A DNA stretch of 64,000 nt from Paracoccus xiamenensis (GTDB lineage Bacteria > Pseudomonadota > Alphaproteobacteria > Rhodobacterales > Rhodobacteraceae). Positions 7,081 through 15,595 of this stretch are shown one piece after another. Numbering within the stretch: position 1 is the stretch's first letter; each line of letters starts with the position of its first letter. The stretch is taken from positions 1,240,001-1,304,000 of the forward strand of contig NZ_JAAOHY010000001.1 of assembly GCF_011308835.1 (NCBI RefSeq). Reading direction: 5' to 3'. The position numbers and the translations under genes were made by a program. The notes beneath the pieces were generated by a model, which was given only the letters and a program-made list of their open reading frames with translations, did no database searches and was not told the origin of the DNA.

Positions 7081-8676
7081 CTACTCCGCCGGGGTTTGTT
7101 TGGGCGAGAGGCGGCGGGCATGCGCCACCTCCCAGTCTTCGGTCAGTTCGACATCGTCGGTCGGTCCTTTGCGGATCGCTTTCAGCATCAGCGCCATCTC
7201 GATCACGAAGAGGATGGAATAGAAGATCGTGAAGCCGGCAAGGGTCAGCAACACGTCGCTGATGGTCAGGTGGCTGACCGAAAGCGCGGTTGGCAAAACG
7301 CCGTCCACCGTCCAGGGCTGGCGGCCGTATTCCGCCACGATCCAGCCCATTTCGACCGCGATCCACGGCGTCGGGATCATGACCACCGCCAGCCAAAGCG
7401 ACCATCGCGGATAGGTCTGCCCGCAGAAGCTGGAGCGCCAGAAGAAGAAGGCCATGGTCAGGATGAAAGCAAAGCCCAGCCCAGCCATGATGCGGAAGGC
7501 CCAGAAGATCGGCCAGACATGGGGAATGGTATCTTCCGCTGCCTGGGCGATCTGCGCATCGGTCGCGTTGCGCGGATCGTCGGTATAGCGCAGCAGCAAC
7601 AGCGCATGGCCGAAATCGTCGGCATTGTCGTCGAACTGCGCGCGGATGGCAGGATCACCAATCGCCTGCGGAGTTTCGCGGATCTTCATCACCGCATCAT
7701 AGGCGATGATCCCGCGGCGGACGCGAAGCTCTGCCTGTGCCTCAAGCTGGTTGATGCCGGCAATCGGCTCGGTCAGGCTGCGGGTGCCGATCAGGCCCAT
7801 GACCCAGGGGATGTGAACGGCGTATTTCGTTTCACGCGCTTCCTGATCGGGAATGCCGAACAGAGTGAACGAGGCAGGCGCGGGTTCGGTATTCCACATC
7901 GCCTCGATAGCGGCCATTTTCATCTGCTGGTTCTCGCCCGCGTCATAGCCGGATTCGTCACCCAGCACGACCACCGACAGCGCCCCCGCCAGCCCGAAAG
8001 AGGCCGCAACCGTCAGCGACCGCCGCGCCAGCCCGATATGGCGGCCCTTCAGCAGATACCAGGCAGAGATCCCCAGCACGAAGACCGAGCCCATGACATA
8101 GCCCGCGCTGACGGTATGGACGAATTTCGCCTGCGCGACCGGGTTCACGATGACCTCGTAGAAACTGGTCATCTCCATCCGCATGGTCATCGGGTTGAAG
8201 ACCGCGCCCACCGGATGCTGCATCCAGCCATTGGCAATCAGGATCCACAGCGCCGAAAAATTCGTCGCAATCGCCACCAGCCAGGTGACCATCAGATGCG
8301 CAGGCTTCGACAGGCGGTCCCAGCCAAAGAAGAACAGCCCGACAAAGGTGGCCTCCATGAAGAAGGCCATCAGCCCTTCCAGCGCCAGCGGTGCGCCGAA
8401 GATGTCGCCGACATAATGCGAATAATAGGACCAGTTCATCCCGAACTGGAATTCCATCGTCACGCCGGTCGCGACGCCGATGGCAAAGTTGATGCCGAAC
8501 AGGTTGCCCCAGAATTTCGTCATCTGCCGCCAGATCGGGCGGTTGGTCATCACATAGACCGTTTCCATGATGGCGACGATGACAGAGAGGCCAAGCGTCA
8601 AAGGCACAAAAAGAAAGTGAAAAAGCGCTGTCAGCGCGAATTGCAGGCGTGACAGGTCGACAATGTCCAGCTCCAT
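7081..8676 (-). CDS. cydA: Cytochrome bd quinol oxidase subunit I
   Basis: The 531-residue haem-carrying subunit. His20 (LTALFHFLF) matches the haem b595 ligand, the His in FVHTVSAGYV matches the haem b558 ligand, and the Met in FRIMAGLG matches its partner. The quinol loop is of the long E. coli type (ENQQMKMAAIEAMW, then PAPASFTLFGIPDQEARET), and GRQPWTVDGVLPT is the conserved GRQPW motif. Start at ATG 8676. An 84-base gap separates it from cydC, so an internal promoter is possible. I looked for an FNR-type TTGAT-N4-ATCAA site in that gap and saw none. Confidence 0.97.
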   Translation of the reverse strand: MELDIVDLSRLQFALTALFHFLFVPLTLGLSVIVAIMETVYVMTNRPIWRQMTKFWGNLFGINFAIGVATGVTMEFQFGMNWSYYSHYVGDIFGAPLALEGLMAFFMEATFVGLFFFGWDRLSKPAHLMVTWLVAIATNFSALWILIANGWMQHPVGAVFNPMTMRMEMTSFYEVIVNPVAQAKFVHTVSAGYVMGSVFVLGISAWYLLKGRHIGLARRSLTVAASFGLAGALSVVVLGDESGYDAGENQQMKMAAIEAMWNTEPAPASFTLFGIPDQEARETKYAVHIPWVMGLIGTRSLTEPIAGINQLEAQAELRVRRGIIAYDAVMKIRETPQAIGDPAIRAQFDDNADDFGHALLLLRYTDDPRNATDAQIAQAAEDTIPHVWPIFWAFRIMAGLGFAFILTMAFFFWRSSFCGQTYPRWSLWLAVVMIPTPWIAVEMGWIVAEYGRQPWTVDGVLPTALSVSHLTISDVLLTLAGFTIFYSILFVIEMALMLKAIRKGPTDDVELTEDWEVAHARRLSPKQTPAE

Positions 8677-8760
8677 GGGTGCTTCCTTGGTAGGCCGGTG
8701 CCACGATCACGCGCCCGGCGGGCCTGATTCACCCCATAAGGGTAACGCCCGAAGTCTGAC

Positions 8761-10374
8761 TTACCAATCCCGCATATTGAATGCGACAATTCGACCGAAT
8801 ACCGGGTCATCGGCATGGCGGTGCATCGCGCACAGGATCGCCGCATCGGGCAGCGCGCGATGCAGCCCCGATAGCATCCGGGCGGCGCTGGCGTCGTCCA
8901 GCCCCTCGGTCGGTTCGTCCAGAAGCAGCAAATCGGGGCGGCGCAGGATAGCGCGGGCGATGGCGAGCCTGCGCGCCTGCCCGCCCGACAGCCCGGTGCC
9001 GCCCTCGGCCAGCCGGGTTTCCAAGCTCTGCCGCGCCTGGAATACCTCTGTCAGGCCGACGGCGTCGAGCGCCCGTTCCATCTCTGCCCGATCAAGGCAG
9101 CCGCTGAGCGCGAGGTTTTCGGCCACGGTCCCCGCCACCAGCGCGGCGCGTTGCGGCACCAGCGTCAGCCGGGTGCGCAGATCGGTTTCGGGCCATTGCT
9201 GCACTGGCGTGCCCCACAGCAGGATCGGCGCATCGGGGGGCAGCAGCCCGGCGGCCTGCCACAGAAAGGTGGTCTTGCCCGATCCGCTGGGGCCTGTCAG
9301 CGCTACCCGGTCGCCAGCCTTCAGCAGCAGTTCGGGCTTTTCGGCCTGTAACACCGGGCCGGTCTGCGCCCGCTTGAGCGGCGTCGCGGGAACGTGCGGG
9401 GCGGCATCGCGCAGCAGCGGCGCGACCCGGCTGGCCGCATCACGCATCCGGCCCAGCTCGGCCAGGCCGCGCGGCAGCGCCAGCAGCGTCTCGCCCAGAC
9501 CCAGCGCCACGAAGAAACCGATGGCGGCAGGCGCCGGGCCAACCGCCCCCTGCCCGATCATCCAGCCACCGGTCAGCAGCGCCAGCGCGGCCGCCAGCCC
9601 CGGCAGCAGTGACAGAACCGCGCGGGCATCCCGCTCTGCCCGGTCAAGGCTTGCGGCGGCGCTGCGGGCGGCACGGTCCTGCGCCAGCAAGGCGGCGCGG
9701 CGAGCGGGCAGCAGGCCTGCGACGATCAGCGCCGCGCGATCGCGCAAACCGGCGATCATGTCGCGGCGCAGAGATTGGGTCGCGGCCTCTGCCCGGATGG
9801 CGTTTGCGGGGGCCAGCCGACCCAGCCGGATCAGCGCCAAAGCCGCACCCGGCACGTAACCCGCCGCGACCGCCAGCGCCATCGGCGCGCCGACGATCCC
9901 CCACAGCGCCAGCCCAGCCAGCATATGCGCGGCCAGACCTGCGCAGATCGGCAGCAGCAGCCGCAGGACCAGCCCATCCAGCGCATCGACATCGGCGGTG
10001 ATGCGGGTCAGCGCCGCTTCCGACCGCATCGCCTCGACCTCGCGGGCGGGGCGCGCGGAAAGGCCAGCCAGCAGATCGCCACGTAGTCGCGCCAGCGCAT
10101 GCAGCACGGCCTCATGCGTCAGGACCCGCTCACCATATCGCGCCGCCGTCCGGCCAAGCGCGAAGAAGCGGATCGAGGCCGAGGGCCGGAATACATCGAA
10201 GGCGATCCCCGCCCCGGCCAGCCCGGCGATGCCGGTGGCGGTGATGAACCAGCCCGAAACGCCCAGAAGCGAGATGCCGAAAATCAGCACCAGCAGCGCC
10301 AGCGCCGCGCCGCCGGCCATCAGCCAGGGTGCAGCGCGAAGGACGCGGTTCAGGATCAGGCGCAGGTCCTTCAC
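8761..10374 (-). CDS. cydC: Thiol reductant ABC exporter subunit CydC
   Basis: A 537-residue half transporter: an N-terminal membrane domain (six spans expected, first WLMAGGAALALLVLIFGISL) followed by an ATPase domain. The Walker A is GPSGSGKTTF, the signature is LSGGQARRLAIARAILRRPD and the Walker B is LLLLDEPTEGLDD. CydCD exports cysteine and glutathione to the periplasm and is needed for assembly of cytochrome bd and c-type cytochromes. Its start overlaps the cydD stop by 4 bases (ATGA). Full length and intact. Confidence 0.95.
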   Translation of the reverse strand: MKDLRLILNRVLRAAPWLMAGGAALALLVLIFGISLLGVSGWFITATGIAGLAGAGIAFDVFRPSASIRFFALGRTAARYGERVLTHEAVLHALARLRGDLLAGLSARPAREVEAMRSEAALTRITADVDALDGLVLRLLLPICAGLAAHMLAGLALWGIVGAPMALAVAAGYVPGAALALIRLGRLAPANAIRAEAATQSLRRDMIAGLRDRAALIVAGLLPARRAALLAQDRAARSAAASLDRAERDARAVLSLLPGLAAALALLTGGWMIGQGAVGPAPAAIGFFVALGLGETLLALPRGLAELGRMRDAASRVAPLLRDAAPHVPATPLKRAQTGPVLQAEKPELLLKAGDRVALTGPSGSGKTTFLWQAAGLLPPDAPILLWGTPVQQWPETDLRTRLTLVPQRAALVAGTVAENLALSGCLDRAEMERALDAVGLTEVFQARQSLETRLAEGGTGLSGGQARRLAIARAILRRPDLLLLDEPTEGLDDASAARMLSGLHRALPDAAILCAMHRHADDPVFGRIVAFNMRDW

Positions 10375-12005
10375 AGCCGGACCTCGCGGTCCATGGCGGC
10401 AAGCAGGGCCGGGTCGTGGCTGGCCACCAGCAGCGTGCGGCCTTGTGCCTGCAGGGCGCGCAGGCTGGCGATGACATGGGCAGCGGTTTCGCGGTCGAGA
10501 TCGGCGGTCGGTTCGTCGGCGATCAGCAGCTCTCGCCCGGCATGAATGGCGCGGGCCAGCAGCAGACGGCGCGCTTCGCCCCCGGAAACGCCGCCACCGG
10601 TTTCGCCAAGGCGGCTACGCAGAGCGTCCGGCAGGCGCGCGACGATGCCCTCGGCCCCGGCCAGGCGTAGCGCCGCCGTCGGATCACCCGCGCCCAGCCA
10701 GTCGCCAAGCGCGAGGTCCGGCAGGTGCATGCCCTGCGGCATCACCGCCAGCCGCGCCCGCCAGGCATCGGCATTGCCCGCGTCCAGATTTTGCCCGGCG
10801 ACTTCGACCCGGCCCACATCCAGCGGCACCAGCCCCGCGACCACGCCCAGCAGCGTTGACTTACCCGCCCCGCTGGCGCCGCTGATCGCCAGCGACTGCC
10901 CGGCATCGAGATCCAGATCCGGCAAGAACAGCCGCGCCCCGCCCGGCAGCGCCGCGACTGCGTCCCGCAGTCGCAGCCGCAGCCGGCCCGGCAGCGGGGT
11001 TGCAGGCGCACCCTGCCCCAGCATTGGCTGGCGCGGCGCGTCCTCGGCCTCGGTCAGTTCGGCTGCGACGGCGAGGCCCGCGGCGCGGTCATGCCAGGCG
11101 GCGGCAAGGTCGCGCAGGGGTTGAAAGAAATCCGGCGCAAGCAGCAGCAGAAGTACCCCTTCCGCAACCCCCATGCCGCGCCCCCAGGTGCCGAAATTCA
11201 AAACTCCCAGAAGCGTAAAGCCGACATAGACCGCCATCAATGCGACGCCGATCGCGGCGAATAGCTCCAGCACCGTCGAGGAAAGGAAGGCGATGCGCAG
11301 GACCGCCATGGTCCGCGCCCGGAGCCCCTCGGCGCGGGCATCGAAATCGGCCCGCGCACGGTCCCCGGCACCCAGCAGGCGCAGGTCGATCAGCGCGCCC
11401 AGCCGTTCCATCAGCAGGGCATTCAGACTGCCGATCTCGGCCAGATGCCGCCGAGATGCGCTTTCTGCCGCCATCCCGATCAGTGCCATGAAAACCGGAA
11501 TCAGCGGTCCCGCGACTGCCAGCACCAGCGCGGCGGGCCAGGCGATCACGGCAGCGATGGCGATATAGACCAGCGGGATCACCCGCGCCCGCGCCATGGC
11601 CGGGCGATAGCGGGTGATCCAAGGCAGCAACAGCGGCAGCTTTTCCGCCACCAACGCCGCCATCGCGGCCGAGCGCGCGGGACCGGGGGCGGCGAATTCG
11701 CGGTCGATCAGACGCGCGCGTGCATCGGCCAACGCGCGGTCGCCGGCACGAAACAGGATCCCGCCGGCGATATGGTCAAGCACCGCCCGCAGCATCGTGC
11801 CGGCAAGAAAGATCGCCGCCGCCAGCAGGGTCCGTGTCAGGTCGCCCGCGACCCAGCCCGCGATGGCCCATGCCACCGCCGCCGCCTGCAGGGGCCAGAC
11901 CAGCCCTGCCGCGACCGAGAGCGCGCTGGCGCGGGCAAGCTGGCCGCGCAGCGGAGCCTCGATCTGTCGGGCGGCGCTGGCAGAGGGGGAAGGCTGTCGG
12001 CTCAT
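10371..12005 (-). CDS. cydD: Thiol reductant ABC exporter subunit CydD
   Basis: A 544-residue partner of CydC with the same layout: membrane domain to about residue 320, then an ATPase with Walker A SGASGAGKSTLLG, signature VSGGEARRLLLARAIH and Walker B LLIADEPTADLD. It is the first gene of the leftward cydDCABX unit. The ATG at 12005 lies 102 bases after the TetR gene on the same strand, so the unit either has its own promoter in that gap or receives read-through from the paa genes. Having cydDC directly ahead of cydAB makes this a self-contained bd oxidase operon. Confidence 0.95.
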   Translation of the reverse strand: MSRQPSPSASAARQIEAPLRGQLARASALSVAAGLVWPLQAAAVAWAIAGWVAGDLTRTLLAAAIFLAGTMLRAVLDHIAGGILFRAGDRALADARARLIDREFAAPGPARSAAMAALVAEKLPLLLPWITRYRPAMARARVIPLVYIAIAAVIAWPAALVLAVAGPLIPVFMALIGMAAESASRRHLAEIGSLNALLMERLGALIDLRLLGAGDRARADFDARAEGLRARTMAVLRIAFLSSTVLELFAAIGVALMAVYVGFTLLGVLNFGTWGRGMGVAEGVLLLLLAPDFFQPLRDLAAAWHDRAAGLAVAAELTEAEDAPRQPMLGQGAPATPLPGRLRLRLRDAVAALPGGARLFLPDLDLDAGQSLAISGASGAGKSTLLGVVAGLVPLDVGRVEVAGQNLDAGNADAWRARLAVMPQGMHLPDLALGDWLGAGDPTAALRLAGAEGIVARLPDALRSRLGETGGGVSGGEARRLLLARAIHAGRELLIADEPTADLDRETAAHVIASLRALQAQGRTLLVASHDPALLAAMDREVRL

Positions 12006-12107
12006 CGGGTCCCGGCGGGTGGTGAGGCCAGATTTCTAACCTGCATCTGCTGGGCAGGAAAGGCCACCGCCTGCGACAAAGCGCCCGGACCTGCGCGGCC
12101 AAACGCG

Positions 12108-12704
12108 TTAGCGGACGGCCTTGACGCCTTCGAGGATCAGGGTGGTGGCAATGTCGGCGTAGTCTTCGCGAGTGACAGGACCGCCATCCTTGAACCACAT
12201 ATAGACCCAGTTCATCATTCCGAACAGCGACATGGTGACCGGCATCAGCAGCGGCCGGCCGGTGCGCAGCTCGGGGTTGATGCGGTCGATCACCACGGAA
12301 AAGCGCCGCACGATCCGGCGCTCGATCTCGGCCAGTTCCTGCTGCTGGGCTTCTGACAGCGCGCGTTTGGCGTTCAGCTGTACGATATGTTCGTTGTCAG
12401 CGCCGCGATAGACATCCAGCACCGCGCCCACCAGCGCCCGCAGCCGGTCGCGATCAGGCAGAGTGGGGTCATCTGCGGCCTCGACCACCTCGTCAACCTC
12501 GGCCAGATGGGTGCGGATGATGGCGAAGATCAGCGCGTCCTTGCCGGGATAATAGTGATACAGCAGCGCCTTGGACACACCGGCGCGTTCGGCAATCTGC
12601 GACATGGACGCCTTGTCCATGCCCTGTTCGGCGATCACGGCAGCCGCATTGCGCAGCAGATCCTGCTGCTTTTCGGCGAAATCGCTGGCGCGTGTTCGGG
12701 CCAT
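12108..12704 (-). CDS. TetR-family regulator, probably of phenylacetate genes
   Basis: A 198-residue protein with an N-terminal TetR helix-turn-helix (residues about 15-60: AAAVIAEQGMDKASMSQIAE, then AGVSKALLYHYYPGKDALIF) and a ligand-binding C-terminal domain. It sits directly downstream of paaG-paaI-paaK on the same strand. TetR regulators in this position (PaaR in several bacteria) repress paa genes and release DNA on binding phenylacetyl-CoA. The palindrome upstream of paaG at 15421-15434 is the likely target. Assignment to PaaR is by context and is not proved by sequence. Confidence 0.85.
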   Translation of the reverse strand: MARTRASDFAEKQQDLLRNAAAVIAEQGMDKASMSQIAERAGVSKALLYHYYPGKDALIFAIIRTHLAEVDEVVEAADDPTLPDRDRLRALVGAVLDVYRGADNEHIVQLNAKRALSEAQQQELAEIERRIVRRFSVVIDRINPELRTGRPLLMPVTMSLFGMMNWVYMWFKDGGPVTREDYADIATTLILEGVKAVR

Positions 12705-12793
12705 TCAGTTTCCTGTCTTGCGGCGGCAAGTTGCGCCGCCCGCTGCATTAACGCCCCCGCCCAAGAATGTCACCGGGGCAAGGGCGCGGTAAA

Positions 12794-14110
12794 TCACCGC
12801 TCTTTCGGGCGGTTGTCGACGACGCGCTTGGCCTTGCCTTCCGAACGCGCGACACCGGCCGGGTCGTGGACGACGATCTTCGTCGATACGCCGACCACCG
12901 ACTTGATGTGATGGGCCAGCATCTTCGCCGCCGCATCGCGGGCCGTCTGGTCGGCGGTTTCGGGCAGGCATTCGCAATGCACGGTCATGTTGTCCATGCG
13001 GTTCGCACCCGTGGTCAGCTCGATCTGGAAATGCGGGGCCAGTTCGCGGACCTTGAGGATCTGTTCCTCGACCTGCGTCGGGAAGACGTTGACGCCGCGC
13101 AGGATGATCATGTCGTCGCTTCGCCCGGTGATCTTTTCCATCCGCCGCATCGACCGCGCGGTGCCCGGCAGAAGCCGGGTCAGGTCGCGGGTGCGATAGC
13201 GGATCATCGGCAGGCCTTCCTTGGTCAGCGTGGTGAAGACCAGTTCGCCCATCTCGCCATCGGGCAGGACCTCGCCAGTTTCCGGGTCGATGATTTCCGG
13301 GTAGAAATGATCCTCCCAGATATGCAGCCCGTCCTTGGTCTCGACGCATTCATTGGCCACGCCCGGGCCCATCACCTCGCTGAGGCCATAGATATCGACT
13401 GCATGCATGTCGAAGACCTGCTCGATTTCCTCGCGCATCTTATTGGTCCAGGGCTCGGCCCCGAAGACACCGACCTGAAGCGAGGTTTCGCGCGGGTCGA
13501 TGCCGCGGCGACGGAACTCGTCCAGGATCGACAGCATGTAGCTGGGCGTCACCATGATGATGCGCGGCTTGAAGTCCTGGATCAGATCGACCTGGCGTTC
13601 GGTCATCCCGCCAGAGATCGGCACCACCGTGCAACCCAGCCGTTCAGCGCCGTAATGCGCGCCAAGCCCGCCGGTGAACAGCCCGTAACCGTAAGCCACA
13701 TGGCAGATGTCGCCCGGCCGCCCGCCCGAGGCGCGGATGGAACGCGCGATCAGGTTTGCCCAATTGTCGATATCGCCCTTGGTATAGCCCACCACAGTCG
13801 GCTTGCCCGTCGTCCCGCTGGAAGCATGGATCCGCGTCAGCTGTTCGCGCGGCACGGCGAACATGCCGAAGGGATAGTTGTCGCGCAGGTCCTGTTTGTA
13901 GGTGAAAGGGAACTTCGCCAGGTCGGCCAGCGTGTGCAGGTCTTCGGGGTTGACGCCGGCCTCGTCAAAGCGCTGGCGGTAGAAGGGCGAGTTCTCATAG
14001 GCGTGTTTCAGCGTCCGCTTCATGCGGTGGAATTGCAGCGCCGCAATCTCATCGCGCGAGGCGATCTCGATCGGGTCCAGCGATTTGCGGTCGGGCGTCA
14101 GATCTTCCAT
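12794..14110 (-). CDS. paaK: Phenylacetate-CoA ligase
   Basis: A 438-residue AMP-forming ligase converting phenylacetate, ATP and CoA to phenylacetyl-CoA, the entry step of the paa pathway. The start MEDLTPDRKSLDP at ATG 14110 follows GGAGGAGCGAAAAC, a strong ribosome binding site. The adenylate motif is SSGTTGKPTVVGYT (residues about 97-110). Further PaaK landmarks are YGLSEVMGPGVANECVETKD and the C-terminal RGVNVFPTQVEEQIL. It lies 19 bases after paaI and belongs to the paaG-paaI-paaK-tetR unit. The ring epoxidase genes paaABCDE and paaZ are not in this window. Confidence 0.95.
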   Translation of the reverse strand: MEDLTPDRKSLDPIEIASRDEIAALQFHRMKRTLKHAYENSPFYRQRFDEAGVNPEDLHTLADLAKFPFTYKQDLRDNYPFGMFAVPREQLTRIHASSGTTGKPTVVGYTKGDIDNWANLIARSIRASGGRPGDICHVAYGYGLFTGGLGAHYGAERLGCTVVPISGGMTERQVDLIQDFKPRIIMVTPSYMLSILDEFRRRGIDPRETSLQVGVFGAEPWTNKMREEIEQVFDMHAVDIYGLSEVMGPGVANECVETKDGLHIWEDHFYPEIIDPETGEVLPDGEMGELVFTTLTKEGLPMIRYRTRDLTRLLPGTARSMRRMEKITGRSDDMIILRGVNVFPTQVEEQILKVRELAPHFQIELTTGANRMDNMTVHCECLPETADQTARDAAAKMLAHHIKSVVGVSTKIVVHDPAGVARSEGKAKRVVDNRPKER

Positions 14111-14129
14111 GTTTTCGCTCCTCCGAGGG

Positions 14130-14573
14130 TCATTCAGGCAGATAACTGCCCTTGATGGCGCGTGAGAGGCCGCGGAAATGCGCGACCGGACGCCCGTCCT
14201 GATTGGTGATATGCACGTCATAGACACCGCTGCGCCCGTTGCGCGAAGCCTCGCGCGCGGTCGCGGTCAGCACGTCGCCCAACCGGCCGGGGGCGACATA
14301 GTTGATGCTTGCCTGCTGACCAACGGTCACGGCGTTATAGGTGTTGCATGCAAAGGCGAAGGCACTGTCAGCGAGGGTGAAGATATAGCCGCCATGGGCG
14401 TTTTCGTGACCGTTGGTCATCGCCTCGGTCACTTCCATGGACAAGGTCGCCTCACCCGGCGCGATATGTTCGATCTTCATGCCAAGCCGCTGGCTGGCGC
14501 GGTCGGTCGACCACATGGCATCGGCAGAGCCTTGGGCGATTTCCTGCGGGGTCATTTCAGAGGCGCGCTTCAT
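14130..14573 (-). CDS. paaI: Hydroxyphenylacetyl-CoA thioesterase PaaI
   Basis: A 147-residue hotdog-fold thioesterase. The motif NGHENAHGGYIFTLADSAFA (residues about 54-73) holds the HGG turn and the Asp of the PaaI active site. PaaI hydrolyses dead-end hydroxyphenylacetyl-CoA and similar intermediates, recovering CoA. The ATG at 14573 overlaps the paaG stop by 4 bases, indicating translational coupling; an internal ATG six codons later (MTPQEIAQ) is a less likely start. Full length. Confidence 0.93.
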   Translation of the reverse strand: MKRASEMTPQEIAQGSADAMWSTDRASQRLGMKIEHIAPGEATLSMEVTEAMTNGHENAHGGYIFTLADSAFAFACNTYNAVTVGQQASINYVAPGRLGDVLTATAREASRNGRSGVYDVHITNQDGRPVAHFRGLSRAIKGSYLPE

Positions 14574-15364
14574 CTGCCTTTGAACTCCGCGCTGCGTTTT
14601 TCAAGGAATGCGGTGACGCCCTCGGCGTAATCGGCAGTGCGCCCGGCCTGACGCTGCGCGTCGCGTTCGGCGTCAAGTTGAGCATCGAGCCCGCGCGTGG
14701 CCGCCCCTTGGATCAACTGCTTGGTCAGGCCCAACCCGACCGTCGGTCCCGCCGCCAGCTTCAGGGCGATCGCCATCGCCTCGTCCATCAGGGCGTCGTC
14801 ATCGACGGCCTTCCAGATCAGCCCCCACTCGGCGGCCTGTTCGGCGCCCAAGGGTTCGGCCAGCAGGGTCAGCGCCTTGGCGCGCGGCTCGCCGATCATG
14901 CGGGGCAAGGACCACGACCCGCCGGCATCGGGGATCAGCCCGATCTTTGAAAACGCCTGAATGAAGCGCGCCGATTTCGCCGCCAGCACGATGTCACAGG
15001 CCAATGCGATATTCGCCCCTGCCCCGGCGGCGACCCCGTTCACGGCGCAGATCACCGGCTTTTCCAGACCGCGAATCATCCGCAGGTTCGGGTTGTAATA
15101 GCTGTCCAGCGTTGCCCCCAGATCGGGTGCAGGCCCGCCCTTGCGCGGATCGCGGTCGCCCAGATCCTGCCCGGCGCAAAAGCCGCGACCGGCCCCGGTC
15201 AGCAGCACGGCGCGAACCTCGGGATCCTCATGCGCGCGCTCAAGCCCCGCGCGCAAGGCCAGATGCATCTCGGGCGTGAAGCTGTTCAGCTTGTCGGGCC
15301 GGTTCAGCGTCAATTGCAGGACGCCACGGTCAAACGTGGTCAGGACGGTCGATGCGTCATTCAT
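14570..15364 (-). CDS. paaG: 2-(1,2-epoxy-1,2-dihydrophenyl)acetyl-CoA isomerase (PaaG) or PaaG-like crotonase
   Basis: A 264-residue crotonase-fold enzyme. The oxyanion-hole regions are AGRGFCAGQDLGDRDPRKG and VNGVAAGAGANIALACDIV, followed by FSKIGLIPDAGGSWSLPRM with the Asp typical of PaaG. In the paa pathway PaaG opens the ring epoxide to oxepin-CoA and shifts a later double bond. The start at ATG 15364 (MNDASTV) follows an AG-rich site; an in-frame start at 15418 lies in the promoter region. It is the first gene of the leftward paa unit. A second, diverged PaaG-like gene lies at 20821-21591, so which copy does which step is unknown. Confidence 0.88.
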   Translation of the reverse strand: MNDASTVLTTFDRGVLQLTLNRPDKLNSFTPEMHLALRAGLERAHEDPEVRAVLLTGAGRGFCAGQDLGDRDPRKGGPAPDLGATLDSYYNPNLRMIRGLEKPVICAVNGVAAGAGANIALACDIVLAAKSARFIQAFSKIGLIPDAGGSWSLPRMIGEPRAKALTLLAEPLGAEQAAEWGLIWKAVDDDALMDEAMAIALKLAAGPTVGLGLTKQLIQGAATRGLDAQLDAERDAQRQAGRTADYAEGVTAFLEKRSAEFKGR

Positions 15365-15420
15365 GCTTGTTCCTCCGCCCGCTCGCGTTTCTCCCCGCAG
15401 GCAAAAAAGATGTTGCATAA

Positions 15421-15434
15421 ACCGACCGGTCAGT
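15421..15434. promoter_or_regulatory. TetR-type palindromic operator between paaG and the ABC importer
   Basis: ACCGACCGGTCAGT is a 14-base palindrome with one mismatched pair, centred on CCGG. It resembles the ACCGACCGGT-type sites known for TetR regulators of acyl-CoA and phenylacetate metabolism. On the leftward strand TTGACT (15437-15432) immediately precedes and partly overlaps it, so the palindrome lies in the spacer of the probable paaG promoter, a normal position for a repressor. It is 57 bases from the paaG start and about 160 from the importer start. The TetR protein at 12108-12704 is the likely ligand. Confidence 0.65.
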
Positions 15435-15595
15435 CAATTATCTTTGCGAGGATGGGAGGAGACCAGCTTGCCGAATCTTGCGCGCTGCCGTGCAAGCAAG
15501 ACCAAAGGCGCAAGTCTGACCTTGGCGACCTGCCCCGAATCGCAAGAATAAATGCCGCAGAGCCGGCGCAGTTCAGCAACTGGGAGGAACGCTGA

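Noticed and set aside
6883..8652. 589-codon rightward open frame opposite cydB and cydA
   Set aside because: Antisense shadow of two unmistakable membrane-protein genes.
8677..8760. Searched for an FNR/ANR site (TTGAT-N4-ATCAA) before cydA and, at 12006-12107, before cydD
   Set aside because: No acceptable match was found on either strand, so oxygen control is not claimed.
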